A stretch of 64,000 nucleotides of DNA from Eriocheir sinensis (lineage: Eukaryota > Arthropoda > Malacostraca > Decapoda > Varunidae): NCBI RefSeq assembly GCF_024679095.1, contig NW_026112143.1, positions 144,501-208,500 on the forward strand. The letters run 5' to 3'. The position numbers were made by a program, and so were the translations under genes. The notes below the pieces were generated by a model that was not told the DNA's origin, ran no database searches, and saw nothing but the letters and a program-made list of their open reading frames with translations. Of the stretch, positions 1 through 10,938 are shown piece after piece. Every line of letters begins with the position of its first letter. Positions within the stretch are counted from its first letter, which is position 1.

Positions 1-490
1 CGCGACCAGGGAGACGGGAGAGCCACTCCTTAACCAGTCGGCCAAAGAGGTACCCCCCTGGCAGAGTGAGTTATGGGAGGCTCGCCCATCAGGCAAGTCG
101 CTGCACTACACGGCTCCCCGTTCCTATTTAGATTAATTTATGTGTGTTAAGATTTCCCATTTTCTATGAACTTCGGAGAGCATGGGCCATCACTCTACCT
201 GTTATATACCCACTCGGGGTGACACAACAGAATCACAAGAGAGGATGCCACCGCCTTACCACCAGAGAAATGCCAGAATTTTATTTTTTCGATACTCCAA
301 CACGACCTCTTGCATGTAACGAAAGGCACGATAAATTAATCCAGACAAGGTAAGGTTTTGCCGGCGCAGGGGATTGAACCAACGACCAGAGAGACGGAAG
401 AGCCACTCCATAACCAGTCAGCCAAAGAGGTACCCCCACTCGCAGAGTGAGTTATGGGAGGTTCGCCCATCAGGCAAGTCGCTGCACTAC
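1..490 (-). repeat. tRNA-derived repeat units, left cluster
   Basis: Two related units lie head to tail; the same core starts near 10 and again near 391. Read on the minus strand, each core has a pol III B-box-like GGTTCAATCC (complement of 371-380 in the second copy) and an A-box-like stretch opposite 416-430. The space between them can fold into a five-pair anticodon-type stem. The same core recurs at 9300-9366 and 9763-9829, so this is a dispersed or satellite repeat rather than a working tRNA gene. The copies here have diverged from the 9.3-kb copies. Confidence 0.6.
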
Positions 491-816
491 AGTGTGAAGT
501 ATAGAAGTGTGGAGAAGGAGGACCTAAGAAGCGATACAAAGCGTTACAGGTCAAAAGAAGAAGACAGCATACCTACCTGGCACAGGAGATACCGTAATCG
601 GGAAGTGAAAAAAAAAAGTGTAATAGTGGAAACTAACAAAAGGGCATAGAAAAGCAAAGTCAGGGGAAGAAAATAACAGAAAAAACACTTAGGTTCAGGG
701 TGAAGTGTATAAGTGTGCACTGTGAAGTAACTAAGTGCATGTTGTGAAGTATAGAAGTGTTGAGAAGCCGTTACAGGTCAAAAGAAGATCATCTCTGAAA
801 ATAATTTACTCATATA
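491..816. other. No gene seen; short direct repeat
   Basis: I see no coding signal. A stretch of about 50 bases at 493-560 (GTGAAGTATAGAAGTGT followed by GTTACAGGTCAAAAGAAGA) recurs at 738-790, so the spacer contains an imperfect direct repeat. It is purine-rich. Confidence 0.4.
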
Positions 817-1598
817 ATGGACAGTTTGCTTGCACCCCGTTGGCGGGTCGGCTGTGTTTTCGTGCCGCTCTCCGCTCTGCCTTTTCACATGAGGCCCAAA
901 GCTCGCAAACGTCGCATTGCTCGTTCTCGGCGCCTTGTATCCCAGGAGCATGCTTACTCCCTCTCTGGGAAGGGACCCAGAGATCGCTCTCGAAGCCCTG
1001 CCACCAGCACGACCAGCACCAGTTCCGACAGCGCCGCCACTTCAGCCTCCTTGCCTCCCGCGGCCGCCACCGCCATGGGCCGAGATAAGAAAAATCCCGT
1101 ACGGACGCGGTTTCCCCGCCCCCTGCTGCTGATTCCCTGAATCCCCCCGCCCCAGAAGGAGAGGCCCTCGTTCCTTCTCCCCCGCGAGAGAGTAAGGCCC
1201 ACGGTATGGACACCTCAGAGACTGCAGACGTTCCTGTTAACCAGGGAAAGGTGGACAGGAAGCGACGGAGTTTGCTGTGGCCTCTCAACACAGGTCAGGA
1301 CACGACGGCTGCCAAGCACTTGTGGTTCATGGGTCTCCTCAAACAGCACCCAGAGGCCAACCCGCTGTTTAAGGAAGGTCGAAACGTTCCCGACATCACG
1401 GTGGATAATGGGCCGGTGTACGATCAGCTTGTAACGCAGGGCTTTCAGGTGAAGGTCATGGTGCCTTTGATGGAGTCTCCAAAAACTGTTCTTATTCATG
1501 GTGTGCCCATCTATGTAACTGTCAACTGCTTAGCCACTGTTCACAAAGATGATCATGGGGCAAGGTATTCGTGTGAGGTTAAGATACCAAGGGGGTGA
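817..1598 (+). pseudogene. LINE ORF1-like relic (nucleic-acid-binding protein)
   Basis: Two partial frames make up this region. 817-1140 encodes a basic N-terminal part (residues near KARKRRIARSRRL) followed by a Ser/Thr/Ala-rich linker. 1206-1598, in another frame, begins at an ATG and encodes 130 residues, including a segment with the feel of an RRM-like strand (KTVLIHGVPIYV). A basic, low-complexity head followed by an RRM-like fold is typical of ORF1 in I/R1-type LINEs. No ORF2 follows, so this would be a broken fragment. Assignment is by resemblance only. It could instead be an unrelated host exon, and I am not sure of it. Confidence 0.3.
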
Positions 1599-2655
1599 TC
1601 ATAAGCCCACACAAAAGGGGATGTTCACATACGTACTCTATGTAATGACACACAAGTGAGGTGCCAGCTCAGTCAGTATGCTAGGGAACCTGTGGGGTGA
1701 GGTTGAGGCGGTGTGTGTCAATTCAACTCGTATCAGTAACATTAACATTGTATCAAGATAACACACTAACAAGCTTGGTCCCTAGGAGCTGTGTTCAACG
1801 TAGCTATGGAGTGAGGTTGAGGCGGTGTGTGAGGGAGACTCGCTCACACCGTCGGCTTCTCACCTCCCCCCACTGCCCGCGGGCTAGCCAGAGGCTAGTG
1901 AACGCATTTATCGGTGGTTTAGTTAACATACAATTGGCCTGTTCCACCAGTTCAGAAGGAGTTCCGAAGCAACTGGTTCTCTCTCACTTAATACAGGTGA
2001 AAAATTCTACTAGTCCCTCCTCCGTGAATAAAACTCAACTAATGATCATTCGGCACCTTCGGCTGGGGCGTAGTCACGCCACCAGCTCCACATCTGGTTC
2101 GTCTGTCTGTCTAGCGGTTCGTAACCACCTGATTCACAAGCAACACATCAGTTATTATAAGTTATCGATTTCTCAATTTTCCCCGCATTACACGACATTT
2201 TCCCCCCATGAAGAATTTTTCACCCCTCAAATTCTTTCTTCACAATCCAAGGTCCACTCTGCCTTTCCCCTGTAGGGGAGTTATCTCTCTTCCCTGACTG
2301 TAGTAACCCCTTGCACTTAACATTACTCTGGACGGAGCTCATTATCCCCAAACAGTGATCACAATCCGGTCACTACTCCACAATGTCCATTTGAGATATA
2401 ACACCAAGATTAGTGATAGGCATTTCCACCCCAGCGGACCTCTTGATTCGCCGGCAGTGTGGGGACTTAACCTTAAGTCCCTTGGTACTCTCGATGGCAA
2501 GATTCGTCACCTCAGTCACCCATTCCTTTCATTCTAGTCTACTATCACTCCCTCATTCATTCTAACCTTTCATTTCGTCAGGTCTCCTAAGGTGGGGATA
2601 CGAGAGCTTGTCACGTCCTGAAGTCGTCCCACCCCGGCGCGACCCGTGTTGACTG
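1599..2655. other. Unassigned spacer, possible LTR remnant
   Basis: There is no convincing ORF. The sequence GTGAGGTTGAGGCGGTGTGTG occurs twice, near 1699 and 1811, about 113 bases apart. The spacer lies where the 3' LTR of the minus-strand gypsy element at 2656-8600 would be expected. I could not find a matching LTR at the other end, so an LTR call is not supported. Confidence 0.3.
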
Positions 2656-3250
2656 TTAGTTGCAGCCAATTTCTGCGAAATAAAGTGGCTTCCATATCAC
2701 AAAAACCTTCCAACTACTACTCGCGTCTCCGCCAGGTGTGTTAGTGCACCACAGGGTTACCAGTAGCCTTACAAACATTATAAACTTTCCATGTCTCACT
2801 GGATCGTCACTTCTAACTCGTCTGGGGAAGTCATGGCCACCGTAAAAGACGACCCTGGCACAGCACAGCCAGGAGAGACTTGAGTGTGCGAAGCATCCTC
2901 TCCATGACGACGTTTCCAACGGGGCGGTAGGTGGTAGGGGAATATAGTGTTTTGAGGTGTTGCTGGCAGAAATCTGGGAAGGCGTTCGATATGAACTCGC
3001 CCCCGTTGTCCAGGTCGATACCTTCTCGGGCGTCCCGTAGTCAGTCACATACTGTCCAAGAGCCTCCACCACTTGTTGTGTGTGCTTAGACTTAAGTGGG
3101 TGGAATTTTACGAATCGACTACGATGACTGATGATGGTGAACACATATTGGTTTTCTGACCTCCCGCAAACAGGTCGGTCAGATAGACGCATTTATACAA
3201 CGGTTTCCCTACTGAGGGTAATTCCTGCCAGGGCCTCTATAGTCCTTGAA
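2656..3250 (-). pseudogene. Integrase catalytic core (gypsy), frameshifted
   Basis: Retroviral-type integrases join element cDNA to host DNA. On the minus strand, near 3185-3080, I read a stretch like VFTIISHRSRFVKFHPLKSK, the RNase-H-fold strand region. A DNGGEF-like motif with the second catalytic Asp follows in a shifted frame near 3010. A VMERMLR-like helix with the catalytic Glu is near 2915. The first catalytic Asp sits just upstream, near 3205, in yet another frame (LTDLFAGGQ). At least two frameshifts separate the three catalytic residues, so no functional protein is encoded. Confidence 0.7.
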
Positions 3251-3330
3251 TTGTTGTCTAGTTGGACCTTGTACTACATAGCGACAGACGACTACTTTCA
3301 AGTTGCACCGATGTGGAACATTTACTGTTG

Positions 3331-3824
3331 ATCAACAGACTAAGTTAAGCGTGTATCAAAATGGAGAGAGGATTTTTCCAAGAAATATTACACGAGGTCA
3401 AATTTAAATATCTCATTTAGCAAACGAAAATTATCACTTCCAAACCCATGTTTAGAAACTGCTTCAACCGACAGTTATAATATGATGGATCCTTTTTAAG
3501 TAAGATCACCTATCCTATTTCTAACTTAAATTTTACATATTTATACTCGGCCAGATTCTTAAAACCACATTAAACTTGTAGTAATAGGAGGCCTATTCAC
3601 AAGTTTTTTGCCAGACCGGTAAATTTAGTAAAACGAAGTATATGAGTATGTAAGTCTAGTAAATAAATTTTAATCTTAGAATAATAATGATTAATATTTT
3701 TAAACTTTAGTAATAAAACTCTGCATTTGCATACACGCTCTTCACTCGGAAATAACCTTAAAAATTCTCACTTAAAAGTTGAGCTGTTTTCGAATTTGGT
3801 TATGGCCTATTAAAGCTGTTTTCC
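3331..3824. other. AT-rich insert, no gene seen
   Basis: This is low-complexity AT-rich sequence without terminal repeats that I can pair. It separates the integrase core from the integrase zinc-binding region of the gypsy relic, so it is probably an insertion of unknown kind. Confidence 0.4.
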
Positions 3825-4052
3825 ACATGGTCTGTGATGAGTATGCACTTAGGGAAATAATGATGAGACATCCCACCGCTTATGCCACTAGTGTGTTGTA
3901 AAACTTCGGTCTTTAAGCTGTGAGGTACTACCAGGGTGTAATGTATGCCTCCATCAATTGTATCCCTAGTATAGTATAGAATCTCATCCCTTATTTCAAA
4001 TTGCTACAAGATGGTTTTATGGTAACGTTTAGTAGGGACAGAACCTCCTTCC
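3825..4052 (-). pseudogene. Integrase zinc-binding (H2C2) region, degraded
   Basis: The minus-strand translation contains a VVPHSLKTEVLQHTSG-like stretch, which matches the region just before the H2C2 finger in gypsy integrases. It is followed by a weak finger-like segment. The expected fingers are incomplete. The right edge is cut by the CR1-like insertion at 4053. Confidence 0.45.
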
Positions 4053-5367
4053 AGAACATTCGGGAGCATTTAGAGAAACATAGCTTAATTCACGACTCGC
4101 AGCATGGGTTCACAAAAGGTAGGTCATGCCTCACCAATCTCTTGTCCTTCTACAATAAAGTATTTGAGGCGGTTGACAGATATGAAAATTATGATGTAAT
4201 CTATCTTGATTTTAGTAAAGCGTTTGACAAAGTTCATCACCAACGACTGTTGCTTAAATTACAGGCTCAAGGAGTAGAGGGTAAAGTTTTGAACTGGGTC
4301 AAGGCGTGGCTTAGCAATAGGAAGCAAAGAGTGCAAATCAATGGTAAAAGATCTGACTGGGGATGTGTTACGAGTAGGGTCCCACAAGGTTCGGTATTAG
4401 GTCCACTTTTGTTTATTATTTATATCAATGACTTAGATACAGGAATTAGTAGTGATGTTAGTAAATTTGCAGATGATACCAAGATCGGTAGAGTAATTGA
4501 GTCGGATCAGAACGCTAGTATTCTCCAAGGTGAACTCAACAGATTGTATGACTGGGCGGATAAATGGCAGATGGAGTTCAATGTAGGGAAATGCAGTATT
4601 CTGAGTGTAGGTAGGAGCAACCCCTCACATAACTATTGCTTAAATGACACTCTCATAAGCAGGTCTGGGTGCGAGAGGGATTTAGGGGTCTTAGTGAGCT
4701 CTGATCTCCGTCCAAGGGCATAATGCATTCAAGCTAGAAATCGAGCTAATAGGGTACTGAGATTTATTTCAAGGAGCGTAAGCAACAGAAGCCCCGAAGT
4801 CTTCCTCAAACTATATTTAGCATTAGTTAGACCTCATCTTGACTATGCGGTTCAGTTCTGGTCACCTTACTTTAGAATGGATATCAAAATGTTAGAATCG
4901 GTGCAGAGGAGGATGACTTAGATGATTCAGGGGTTGAGAAACTTGCCATACGAGGAAAGACTCAAACAGTTAAACTTGCACTCTCTAGAAAGGCGAAGGG
5001 TGCGTGGAGACATGATCGAGGTTTATAAATGGATGAAGGGCTGTAATAAGGGAGACATTCATAAGGTTTTGTTGGTAAGAGAACCGGTAGGACAAGTAAT
5101 GGGTTGAAACTGGATAAATTCAGATTCAACAGGGACATAGGTAAAAATTGGTTTACTCACAGGGTGGTGGATGAGTGGAATGGGCTTAGCAGTCATGTGG
5201 TGAGTGCCAATACAATTGTCACATTCAAAATAGACTAGATAAATTCATGGACAGCGATATTAGGTGGGGTTAGATACACGGAGCTTAGGGTTAAAGGAGC
5301 TGCCTAGTACAGGCCTACCGGCCTCTTGTAGACTCCTGCGTTCTTATGTTCTTATGTTCTTATATTC
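4053..5367 (+). mobile_element. CR1-like LINE, 5'-truncated copy with RT
   Basis: An open frame to 4723 encodes the middle and end of a non-LTR reverse transcriptase: fingers (YLDFSKAFD), the GVPQGSVLGPLLF block as SRVPQGSVLG, and the catalytic FADD at 4466-4477. It closely matches 22290-23508. A stop at 4721-4723 and further breaks follow before the C-terminal thumb region (around 4920-5270). The 3' end carries three 8-base GTTCTTAT repeats at 5340-5365, the kind of short tandem tail used by CR1-clade LINEs. The 5' truncation near the RT N-terminus is typical of incomplete target-primed reverse transcription. It sits inside the gypsy relic. Confidence 0.85.
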
Positions 5368-5458
5368 AATTAATTATCTCCATTTCACTTCTCACTGACG
5401 TTCTTAAAGACTAATTTGGGATGACCTAGGAATGTGGTTTCAGGAGTACGTTGGATGA

Positions 5459-6887
5459 TTAGCACTGGCCTTGAAAGTTGGTCGGCCACGAAGTTGTACT
5501 TCCCTTTAAATACTGTATCTCATAATTGTATTCTATCATTTCTAAGACCCAGTGGTTCATTCTCGCGGATTTGGTCTTCCTTTTAAAAATACTGGTAAGG
5601 GGTTGATGGTCGGTTACTATGGTGAATCTAGTACCCCACAGATAATGGTGAAACTGCCGACAGGTAAGCAGGACCGCTAGTGCTTCCTTGTCAGTGGCGG
5701 AGTATCGCCACTCAGTGTGATTTAATTTCTTCGAGAAGTAGCCGAGAGGTTTGGTGACTCCGCATGGTTGGATCGGACTTATGACTCCGCCTACATGGGT
5801 GTTACTGGCGTCGGTGGTTATTATGAACGGCTGGTTAGTTTGCGCTCTGGCTAGCACTGGCGCATTAGCAAGGCATTCCTTAAGTATCTCGAAAGCTGTT
5901 TGACATTGTTCGTTCCAATTGAAGCTTTCCTTGGCCCGAGTGAGGTTAGTGAGAGTGGTGGCTATTTTTGCAGTTATTTACATGTTTTCGATAGAACCCG
6001 GCCATTCCTAAGAATCTCCTGACTTCTTTTACTTTAGTTGGGAGTTTCATTTTTAAGATAGCTTCTACGTTCTCAGGATTAGGTCGGCTGCCCTTTTTTG
6101 AGATCTTGTATCCTAGGAATGTGACTTCCTTCTTCCCAAATTCGCATTTACTTAAGTTTAGTTTGACGCCATTCTCAGTGAGTAGGGAAAAAACCTTTCT
6201 TGTTAAGGTAGAAAAATCTGGTGCCCAAATGATTAAATCGTCCAAATAGTTTTTAATCCAGCCTTCTTTAAGCAGGGGAGATAGGAGGGTAGCCATATGG
6301 CGAGAAAAAAATCGCAGGGGAGCAGCTTAAGCCAAACGGTAGTCACCTGAATCTATACAATGTGACGCCATCGCTGAAGGTGGTAACGTCCCTGCTGTTT
6401 TCATCTAATAAAATTTGAAAATAAGCCTCACGCATGTCAAGGGTGGCATAAAATTGCTGGCCCGCTGCTTGTTCTACTAGCTCTTCCAGTCTCGGCCAGG
6501 GATAAACATCAGTACTAAGGTGCGTGTTAACGTGTCGGTAGTCCAGACATCAGGCTTATTCACTAAGACAATGGGTGAAAGCCACGCAGATGTCGACTTC
6601 TCAATGATCTCCCTATTCTCCATGTCTTGTAACATTTCCGCTATCACCTTTTTTGCCTGTTCAGGGTAACGATATCTAGGGCCTCGACTCGGTCTCGGGT
6701 CGGCTACATTAATTTTCGCAGGGGGGCCTGCCATTAACCCTAGTTCACTTTTGCCCAGAATGAAAAGTTCGGTGTGGTCTGGAATGGCTGAATTCAGTTC
6801 CTCCTTTTGTTCATGAGTAAGATGGTTCCATTTCTGCTGTTTTATAATTTCTGCTAGTCGTACTGTTCTGCTACCCTGGATGTTCAC
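5459..6887 (-). pseudogene. Gypsy reverse transcriptase and RNase H, broken
   Basis: On the minus strand, 6887-6477 encodes the RT N-terminus (WLSPIVLVNKPD). 6296-5946 holds the catalytic YLDDLI box followed by FLGYKIS and RRFLGMAGFYRKH. 5857-5459 is the RNase H domain (TTDASNTHVGG, then TDHQPLTSIF). The pieces lie in different frames with gaps at 6297-6476 and 5858-5945, so several indels have accumulated. The catalytic aspartates themselves survive. This family copies element RNA into DNA in cytoplasmic particles. Confidence 0.85.
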
Positions 6888-6991
6888 TTGATCGGTGGTT
6901 GGGAGGAGGTCATGTTGAATCTCCTGGTAGTGGATAACCTCGGCCGTCTCACTCGCATGGTCTGGTTCGTCGTCGAGGTATTTATATGAAC

Positions 6992-7633
6992 CTAATAGCG
7001 TTCCCGGTTTGAATCCTTTACTGCTTTGGTGTTGTTAACGAAAGGAAGGTAGATGGTGTTTTGCTCTTTTACTTTAGTTAAGAACGGTAAACTGTTTTGA
7101 CTGATTTTGGGTTGAGGATGAACCAGCAAGGTGGTATTTGGGTTTTCCTTCACCTGGATAGGGATAAATTGTGAGGTATAGCGTTCCATATGAAGAGGCT
7201 TTGTGGGATTTACCCCTTTAGGGATGTCGCCGTGGGCAGGGGAATGCTTCGTATTCTCTCTACTTTCCCTTTCTGTCGTCTTATGTGACCAACTACGTAT
7301 GAAGCATTACCCCAGACTATCTCGTCCAACCTTCCGTTCCATTGAAAATGAGCCTTCCCTCTGATGTCAGTACCCAGCAGTAGCTCTGCATCAAGGTAAC
7401 TGTTTGGGACTACTGGAACCCATTGTTTGTGTACATGATCGCTACCTACCCCGATTTCTAACCAAACCATGCCAATAACTCGGAGAGGGGGAACCCGTGA
7501 CGCCTCGTAAACGAGGTAAGTTGCGTCTTTTATTTATTTCACTCCCTAGTTTATTTGCAGCCGATTCTTTGATAAGGGTATGACCACTACCCGTGTCTAC
7601 CACTGCTCTCATGGTTTTACTGATAATAGCCAA
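6992..7633 (-). pseudogene. Retropepsin-type aspartic protease (gypsy), frameshifted
   Basis: The active-site motif DTGSGHTLI lies near 7590 on the minus strand. The C-terminal retropepsin block ELLLGTDI follows in another frame at 7470-7210. The protease would mature the gag-pol polyprotein. A linker continues to 6992 towards RT. The frameshift between 7470 and 7442 breaks the domain. Confidence 0.7.
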
Positions 7634-7689
7634 ACTGATGATAGGGGAGGTGTGTCCCTGTGTTAGTCATGTTCGGCTGGCTGATCGAC

Positions 7690-8600
7690 CTGGGCAGTTT
7701 TTTTTTATTTCAACGCCAGCATCCGTACTTCTTGCAATCGAAGCAAGTACCACGCGTCGGTTTCCGCCAACATTATCTCAAGAAATGTGTGTGGGACCGA
7801 CAGTATGAGCAATATCGTTCTGATCGTGACTGACGGGTTGAGGCTTGTAATTGTCCTACCCGTTCCGTTCAGTCCCTAATCTGCCTTTTAAGTTGTTCTA
7901 ACTCTGAGGATTCGGTGGGTGTAGCATTTGGTTTAGACGTATCGTTAGGGTTGGGTGGACATTTCGCAGGTGGTGATTCAGTGGCCGTTTTTCGCTCTTC
8001 TCTAACTCTATATAGAGAGGATGCGTGGGTAGCTTCGGGCCACTGACGCTCATGTTCCACTCGATCAATGAATTTATTTTAGGGAGTCTATTTCTTGCCA
8101 TGCTCATCAAAATTCACGTCGGTGGAGAACTCTGTTTTTAATAACTTTTTAAGGTATTCCCCAGGTTATACATTGATGTTGGGTCTGATGGTTGTGAATG
8201 AGAGCTGCTAGCTCAGAGCTTACTCGCCCTTTGCTACTTGCACCCTTCTCAGATCGTCGTCGCTAACCTGCTCGACTAGTTCAAAAAATATCTGGAGCTG
8301 TGTGGTTGAATTGAGCCCTTGTAGTTGGTTCAGCTCCAGAATAGGATGTCTCGCGGTTTGGTATTCCCTGTGACTTGACGTGGGGGATTTTGTAACTGCG
8401 CCCCAAGGCTTTCAATAACTTCATTCTGCCGGGTTAATACATCTTTGAGGCAACTTACTTCCTGCTCTAAGGCATCTATGTCCCTTGCAAACCGCCTATC
8501 GGCCGTGGGGTCTTGTCCTGGCGGGGGTTTGGTTTCTACTAATTGATCGTATGAACCCCACTTCCCCGGCAGTGGTTTCTCGGCCGTTTTTGACAATGTG
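7690..8600 (-). pseudogene. Gypsy gag region with coiled coil, degraded
   Basis: An 88-codon frame at 8596-8330 starts with MSKTAEKP and contains a heptad-like stretch (ALEQEVSCLKDVLTRQNEVI) that predicts a coiled coil. Further short frames follow to 7869. A Cys-rich CFDCKKYGC stretch near 7725 may be what is left of a nucleocapsid zinc knuckle. No intact capsid fold is readable. The position upstream of the protease supports gag. Confidence 0.5.
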
Positions 8601-8609
8601 ACTTTTCAC

Positions 8610-9205
8610 GATGGGTAAGATGTAGTTCAGGGGTCCTAGGTTGAGGCTCGATCCTCGTTTTACCGTCGGTCCAGTATCCTGTTACCATTCCGTACCTACA
8701 CCTCACTCATCGGAGTCATCCTCTCCCATGAATCCCTGGATAACCTTTTTGAATTTCTCTTCGATCCTCATTCGACCGGCTTCGCTCTAATAGACTCCGT
8801 CCTCCGATAGCTCATCCGCAAATTGCTTGTTGTTAAAATTATGTTTTTAAGGTCTTTCTTAATTCGGTTAGTAATCCCGCACTGAATTATCTTATACTGG
8901 TCAGGGGAAAGATTTCTGGGTTGGAGTGAAGGCTCAATTTGACATTCATACACTACATCCTTGTAGTTTTCTTCGATCGCGTGACAAATATCATTAATGT
9001 GGTTGAAAACAATTGCTGGGTCAATACTACTAGTGATATCATTGCTGCCGATCCACAAAATGGTCAAATCACGTTCCCACTCGAGCACTTCATCCATACG
9101 TGGGTCGTCAAAAAACGAGCGAGCTTTTACTCCGGGGGCACGGCAAATCCTGACGTTCTTTCCTGGCAGTTTAATGAAGAGACGATGTCCCCGTAGAGCT
9201 TATTT
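8610..9205 (-). pseudogene. SGNH-esterase (LINE ORF1-type) relic
   Basis: The minus strand reads through RLFIKLPGKNVRICRAPG to DLTILWIGSNDI, the block III GxND motif of SGNH/GDSL hydrolases. In a shifted frame near 8790 comes an EDGVY version of the DGVH catalytic block, where Tyr replaces the catalytic His and a stop follows at once. The protein would end in an acidic tail (GEDDSDE) at about 8708. Esterase domains are known in ORF1 of CR1-like LINEs, and a second example in this window is at 20425-20589. The roughly 110 bases after the stop resemble the 3' UTR of the CR1-like family at 23940-24060. It lies directly upstream of gypsy gag, so a captured ORF cannot be excluded. Confidence 0.6.
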
Positions 9206-9880
9206 TCTCTTTTTCTTCTTTTTCCCAACACGTCATCTGCGTGTATCGAAACACACGAGAAGTTAATCAAGACCAGAAGAGGGTATTCGCCGGCTGCCTG
9301 GGATTGAACCCGCGACCAGCGTGACGGGAGAGCCACTCATTACCGAATCGGCCAAAGAGGTACCCCACTGGCTAAGTGGGTTATGGGAGGCTTGTTGATC
9401 AGGCATAGTCGCCGCACTACACGACTTTCCCCTCTATGTAGATTAATTTCTGTGTGTTGAGACCTTAGATAGTGACCACTGTCGGTACACTATTCCACAA
9501 CGTCCCCGTAGAGATATACCTCCAACTCTCCCATTTTCTATTACCCTCGGAGAGCATGGGCCATCCTCCCTGTTACCCCTTCGGGGAAACTCAACAGAAT
9601 CGCAGGATAGGATCCCATCGCTGCCACCAGTTTAATGAAGAGACAATGTCCCCATAGAGCTTATTTTCTCTTTTTCTTCTATATCCCAACACGTCCTTTG
9701 CGTGTATCGAAACACACGAGAAATTATATCAAGACCAGAAGAGGGTATTCGCCGGCTGCCTGGGATTGAACCCGCGACCAGCGTGACGGGAGAGCCACTC
9801 CTTACCGAGTCGGCCAAAGATATACCCCACTGGCTAAGTGGGTTATGGGAGGCTTGTTCTTCAGGCATAGTCGTTGGGAT
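9160..9880 (-). repeat. 459-bp tandem repeat with tRNA-like core
   Basis: The block CAGTTTAATGAAGAGAC followed by CTTATTTTCTCTTTTTC begins at 9169 and again at 9628, exactly 459 bases apart. Each unit contains a minus-strand tRNA-like core (9300-9366 and 9763-9829) with A- and B-box-like sequences. The second unit is incomplete and ends near 9880. About 30 bases of the SGNH-esterase reading frame form the start of both units, so the duplication arose after the two sequences were joined. Confidence 0.75.
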
Positions 9881-10339
9881 GGCACGTTCCTCCCTTCTCC
9901 TTTGTTGTTTACTTGCAACAATGCACTATCAATCAATATAATGGCCACATGGATCTCAGTGTTATGGTATATTTATCGTTATATTTTTTTAGGAAGATAT
10001 ATTCGTATATTAGTAATGAAATAGTTTACGTTTATAATAATAATACCTCTATGTAACTTGTAGTTGCCAGATAGCAGGTGACTGAGTTGCCTAGCATAGG
10101 GATGGAAGATCAGCTTGTTGAATATAGTAATAGTAACGACACCGTTATGAATGTCAAAAGAGATGTTTAGAAACGGTGACAAATGAAAATAACAGGAGTC
10201 TACCCAGTTACGACTGTCAATGTAGCCTATTTATATAATTTTTTATGTGAATATTTCTCCCTCTCCTTATACAATATATTATTAATTCTCCTCTATTTTA
10301 GGTCTAATTTGATGATGTTTCGAAGATATTGATGTTGGA
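9881..10339. other. AT-rich DNA, no gene seen
   Basis: I see no ORF above background and no recognisable element. It presumably lies downstream of, or within an intron of, the minus-strand NIT2 gene. Confidence 0.4.
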
Positions 10340-10535
10340 AAACCTTTATTTATCACAGAAAAAATATTTTTAACACAAAATATGCATTAAAACACACAAA
10401 AAATAACATTTTAGTTGGACAGCGCGGGACACACTCGGCTTTACTTGGATGACTCATCGGCAACGAACCCAGCAAGCTGCCATGCCTTCTCTATACTCGA
10501 GACGGCAATGACCAGCTGCGGCAGCAGCAACTGCT
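10340..10535 (-). other. Candidate terminal exon with poly(A) signal
   Basis: On the minus strand, a CAG at about 10534 could act as a 3' splice site. It opens a phase-0 frame of about 30 codons ending SSIEKAWQLAGFVADESSK then TAA. An AT-rich 3' UTR follows, with an AATAAA signal opposite 10346-10352. Exon B of NIT2 ends in phase 0 about 400 bases upstream, so splicing between them would be in frame and would make a short protein without the nitrilase catalytic Cys. I do not recognise the peptide. It could belong to an alternative transcript, or be chance. Confidence 0.25.
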
Positions 10536-10938
10536 TGGTTCAGAGCAGACACCTTGACGACTGAAGTGTGTGCTTCACTCCAGGTGTGAACAGAAAGAGG
10601 CATGCACATCCATCGAGGAAGAAGCATGCAGCTAGAGGCATGCTTGAGCGTGCGTGTTGCATGCGTAGATACATAGGCAGATGCACGGCAACCAGGCGCA
10701 AGGCGCACAGGTCTTAAGGGACACTTGTGTGTGAACAGAAGCTTCGATCACTGTCTCAAGTTCCTCCAAAATCATATGACAGACAGACAAGCAAGGGTGT
10801 GAGGAAGAGGAGGAGTGGGTGTGGCAGATCAGTGTCAGGGGCACGAGACACTTGTGGTGATCACCGGACATCTCGGACTGTGACGGAAGCTTTGATCATC
10901 GTCTCCATTGCTTCCAAAATTAAATGAACATAACTTAC
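10536..10938. other. Intronic spacer with imperfect duplication
   Basis: The segment GAAGCTTCGATCACTGTCTC near 10739 recurs imperfectly near 10886 (GAAGCTTTGATCATCGTCTC), and the similarity continues for about 40 bases. No gene seen. The minus-strand 5' splice site GTAAGT of NIT2 exon B is opposite 10933-10938. Confidence 0.4.

Larger units (their letters stand above)
2656..8600 (-). mobile_element. Ty3/gypsy LTR retrotransposon, decayed, split by a LINE
   Basis: Read on the minus strand, the domains occur as gag (8600-7690), aspartic protease (7633-6992), reverse transcriptase and RNase H (6887-5459), integrase zinc-binding region (4052-3825) and integrase core (3250-2656). This is the standard Ty3/gypsy order. 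The element is interrupted by a CR1-like LINE at 4053-5367 on the opposite strand and by about 490 bases of AT-rich DNA at 3331-3824. All domains carry frameshifts or stops. No LTR pair is recognisable, so the outer limits are uncertain. It is dead as an autonomous unit. Confidence 0.8.

Noticed and set aside
3340..3820. AT-rich insert as a MITE
   Set aside because: No inverted ends or target duplication could be found.
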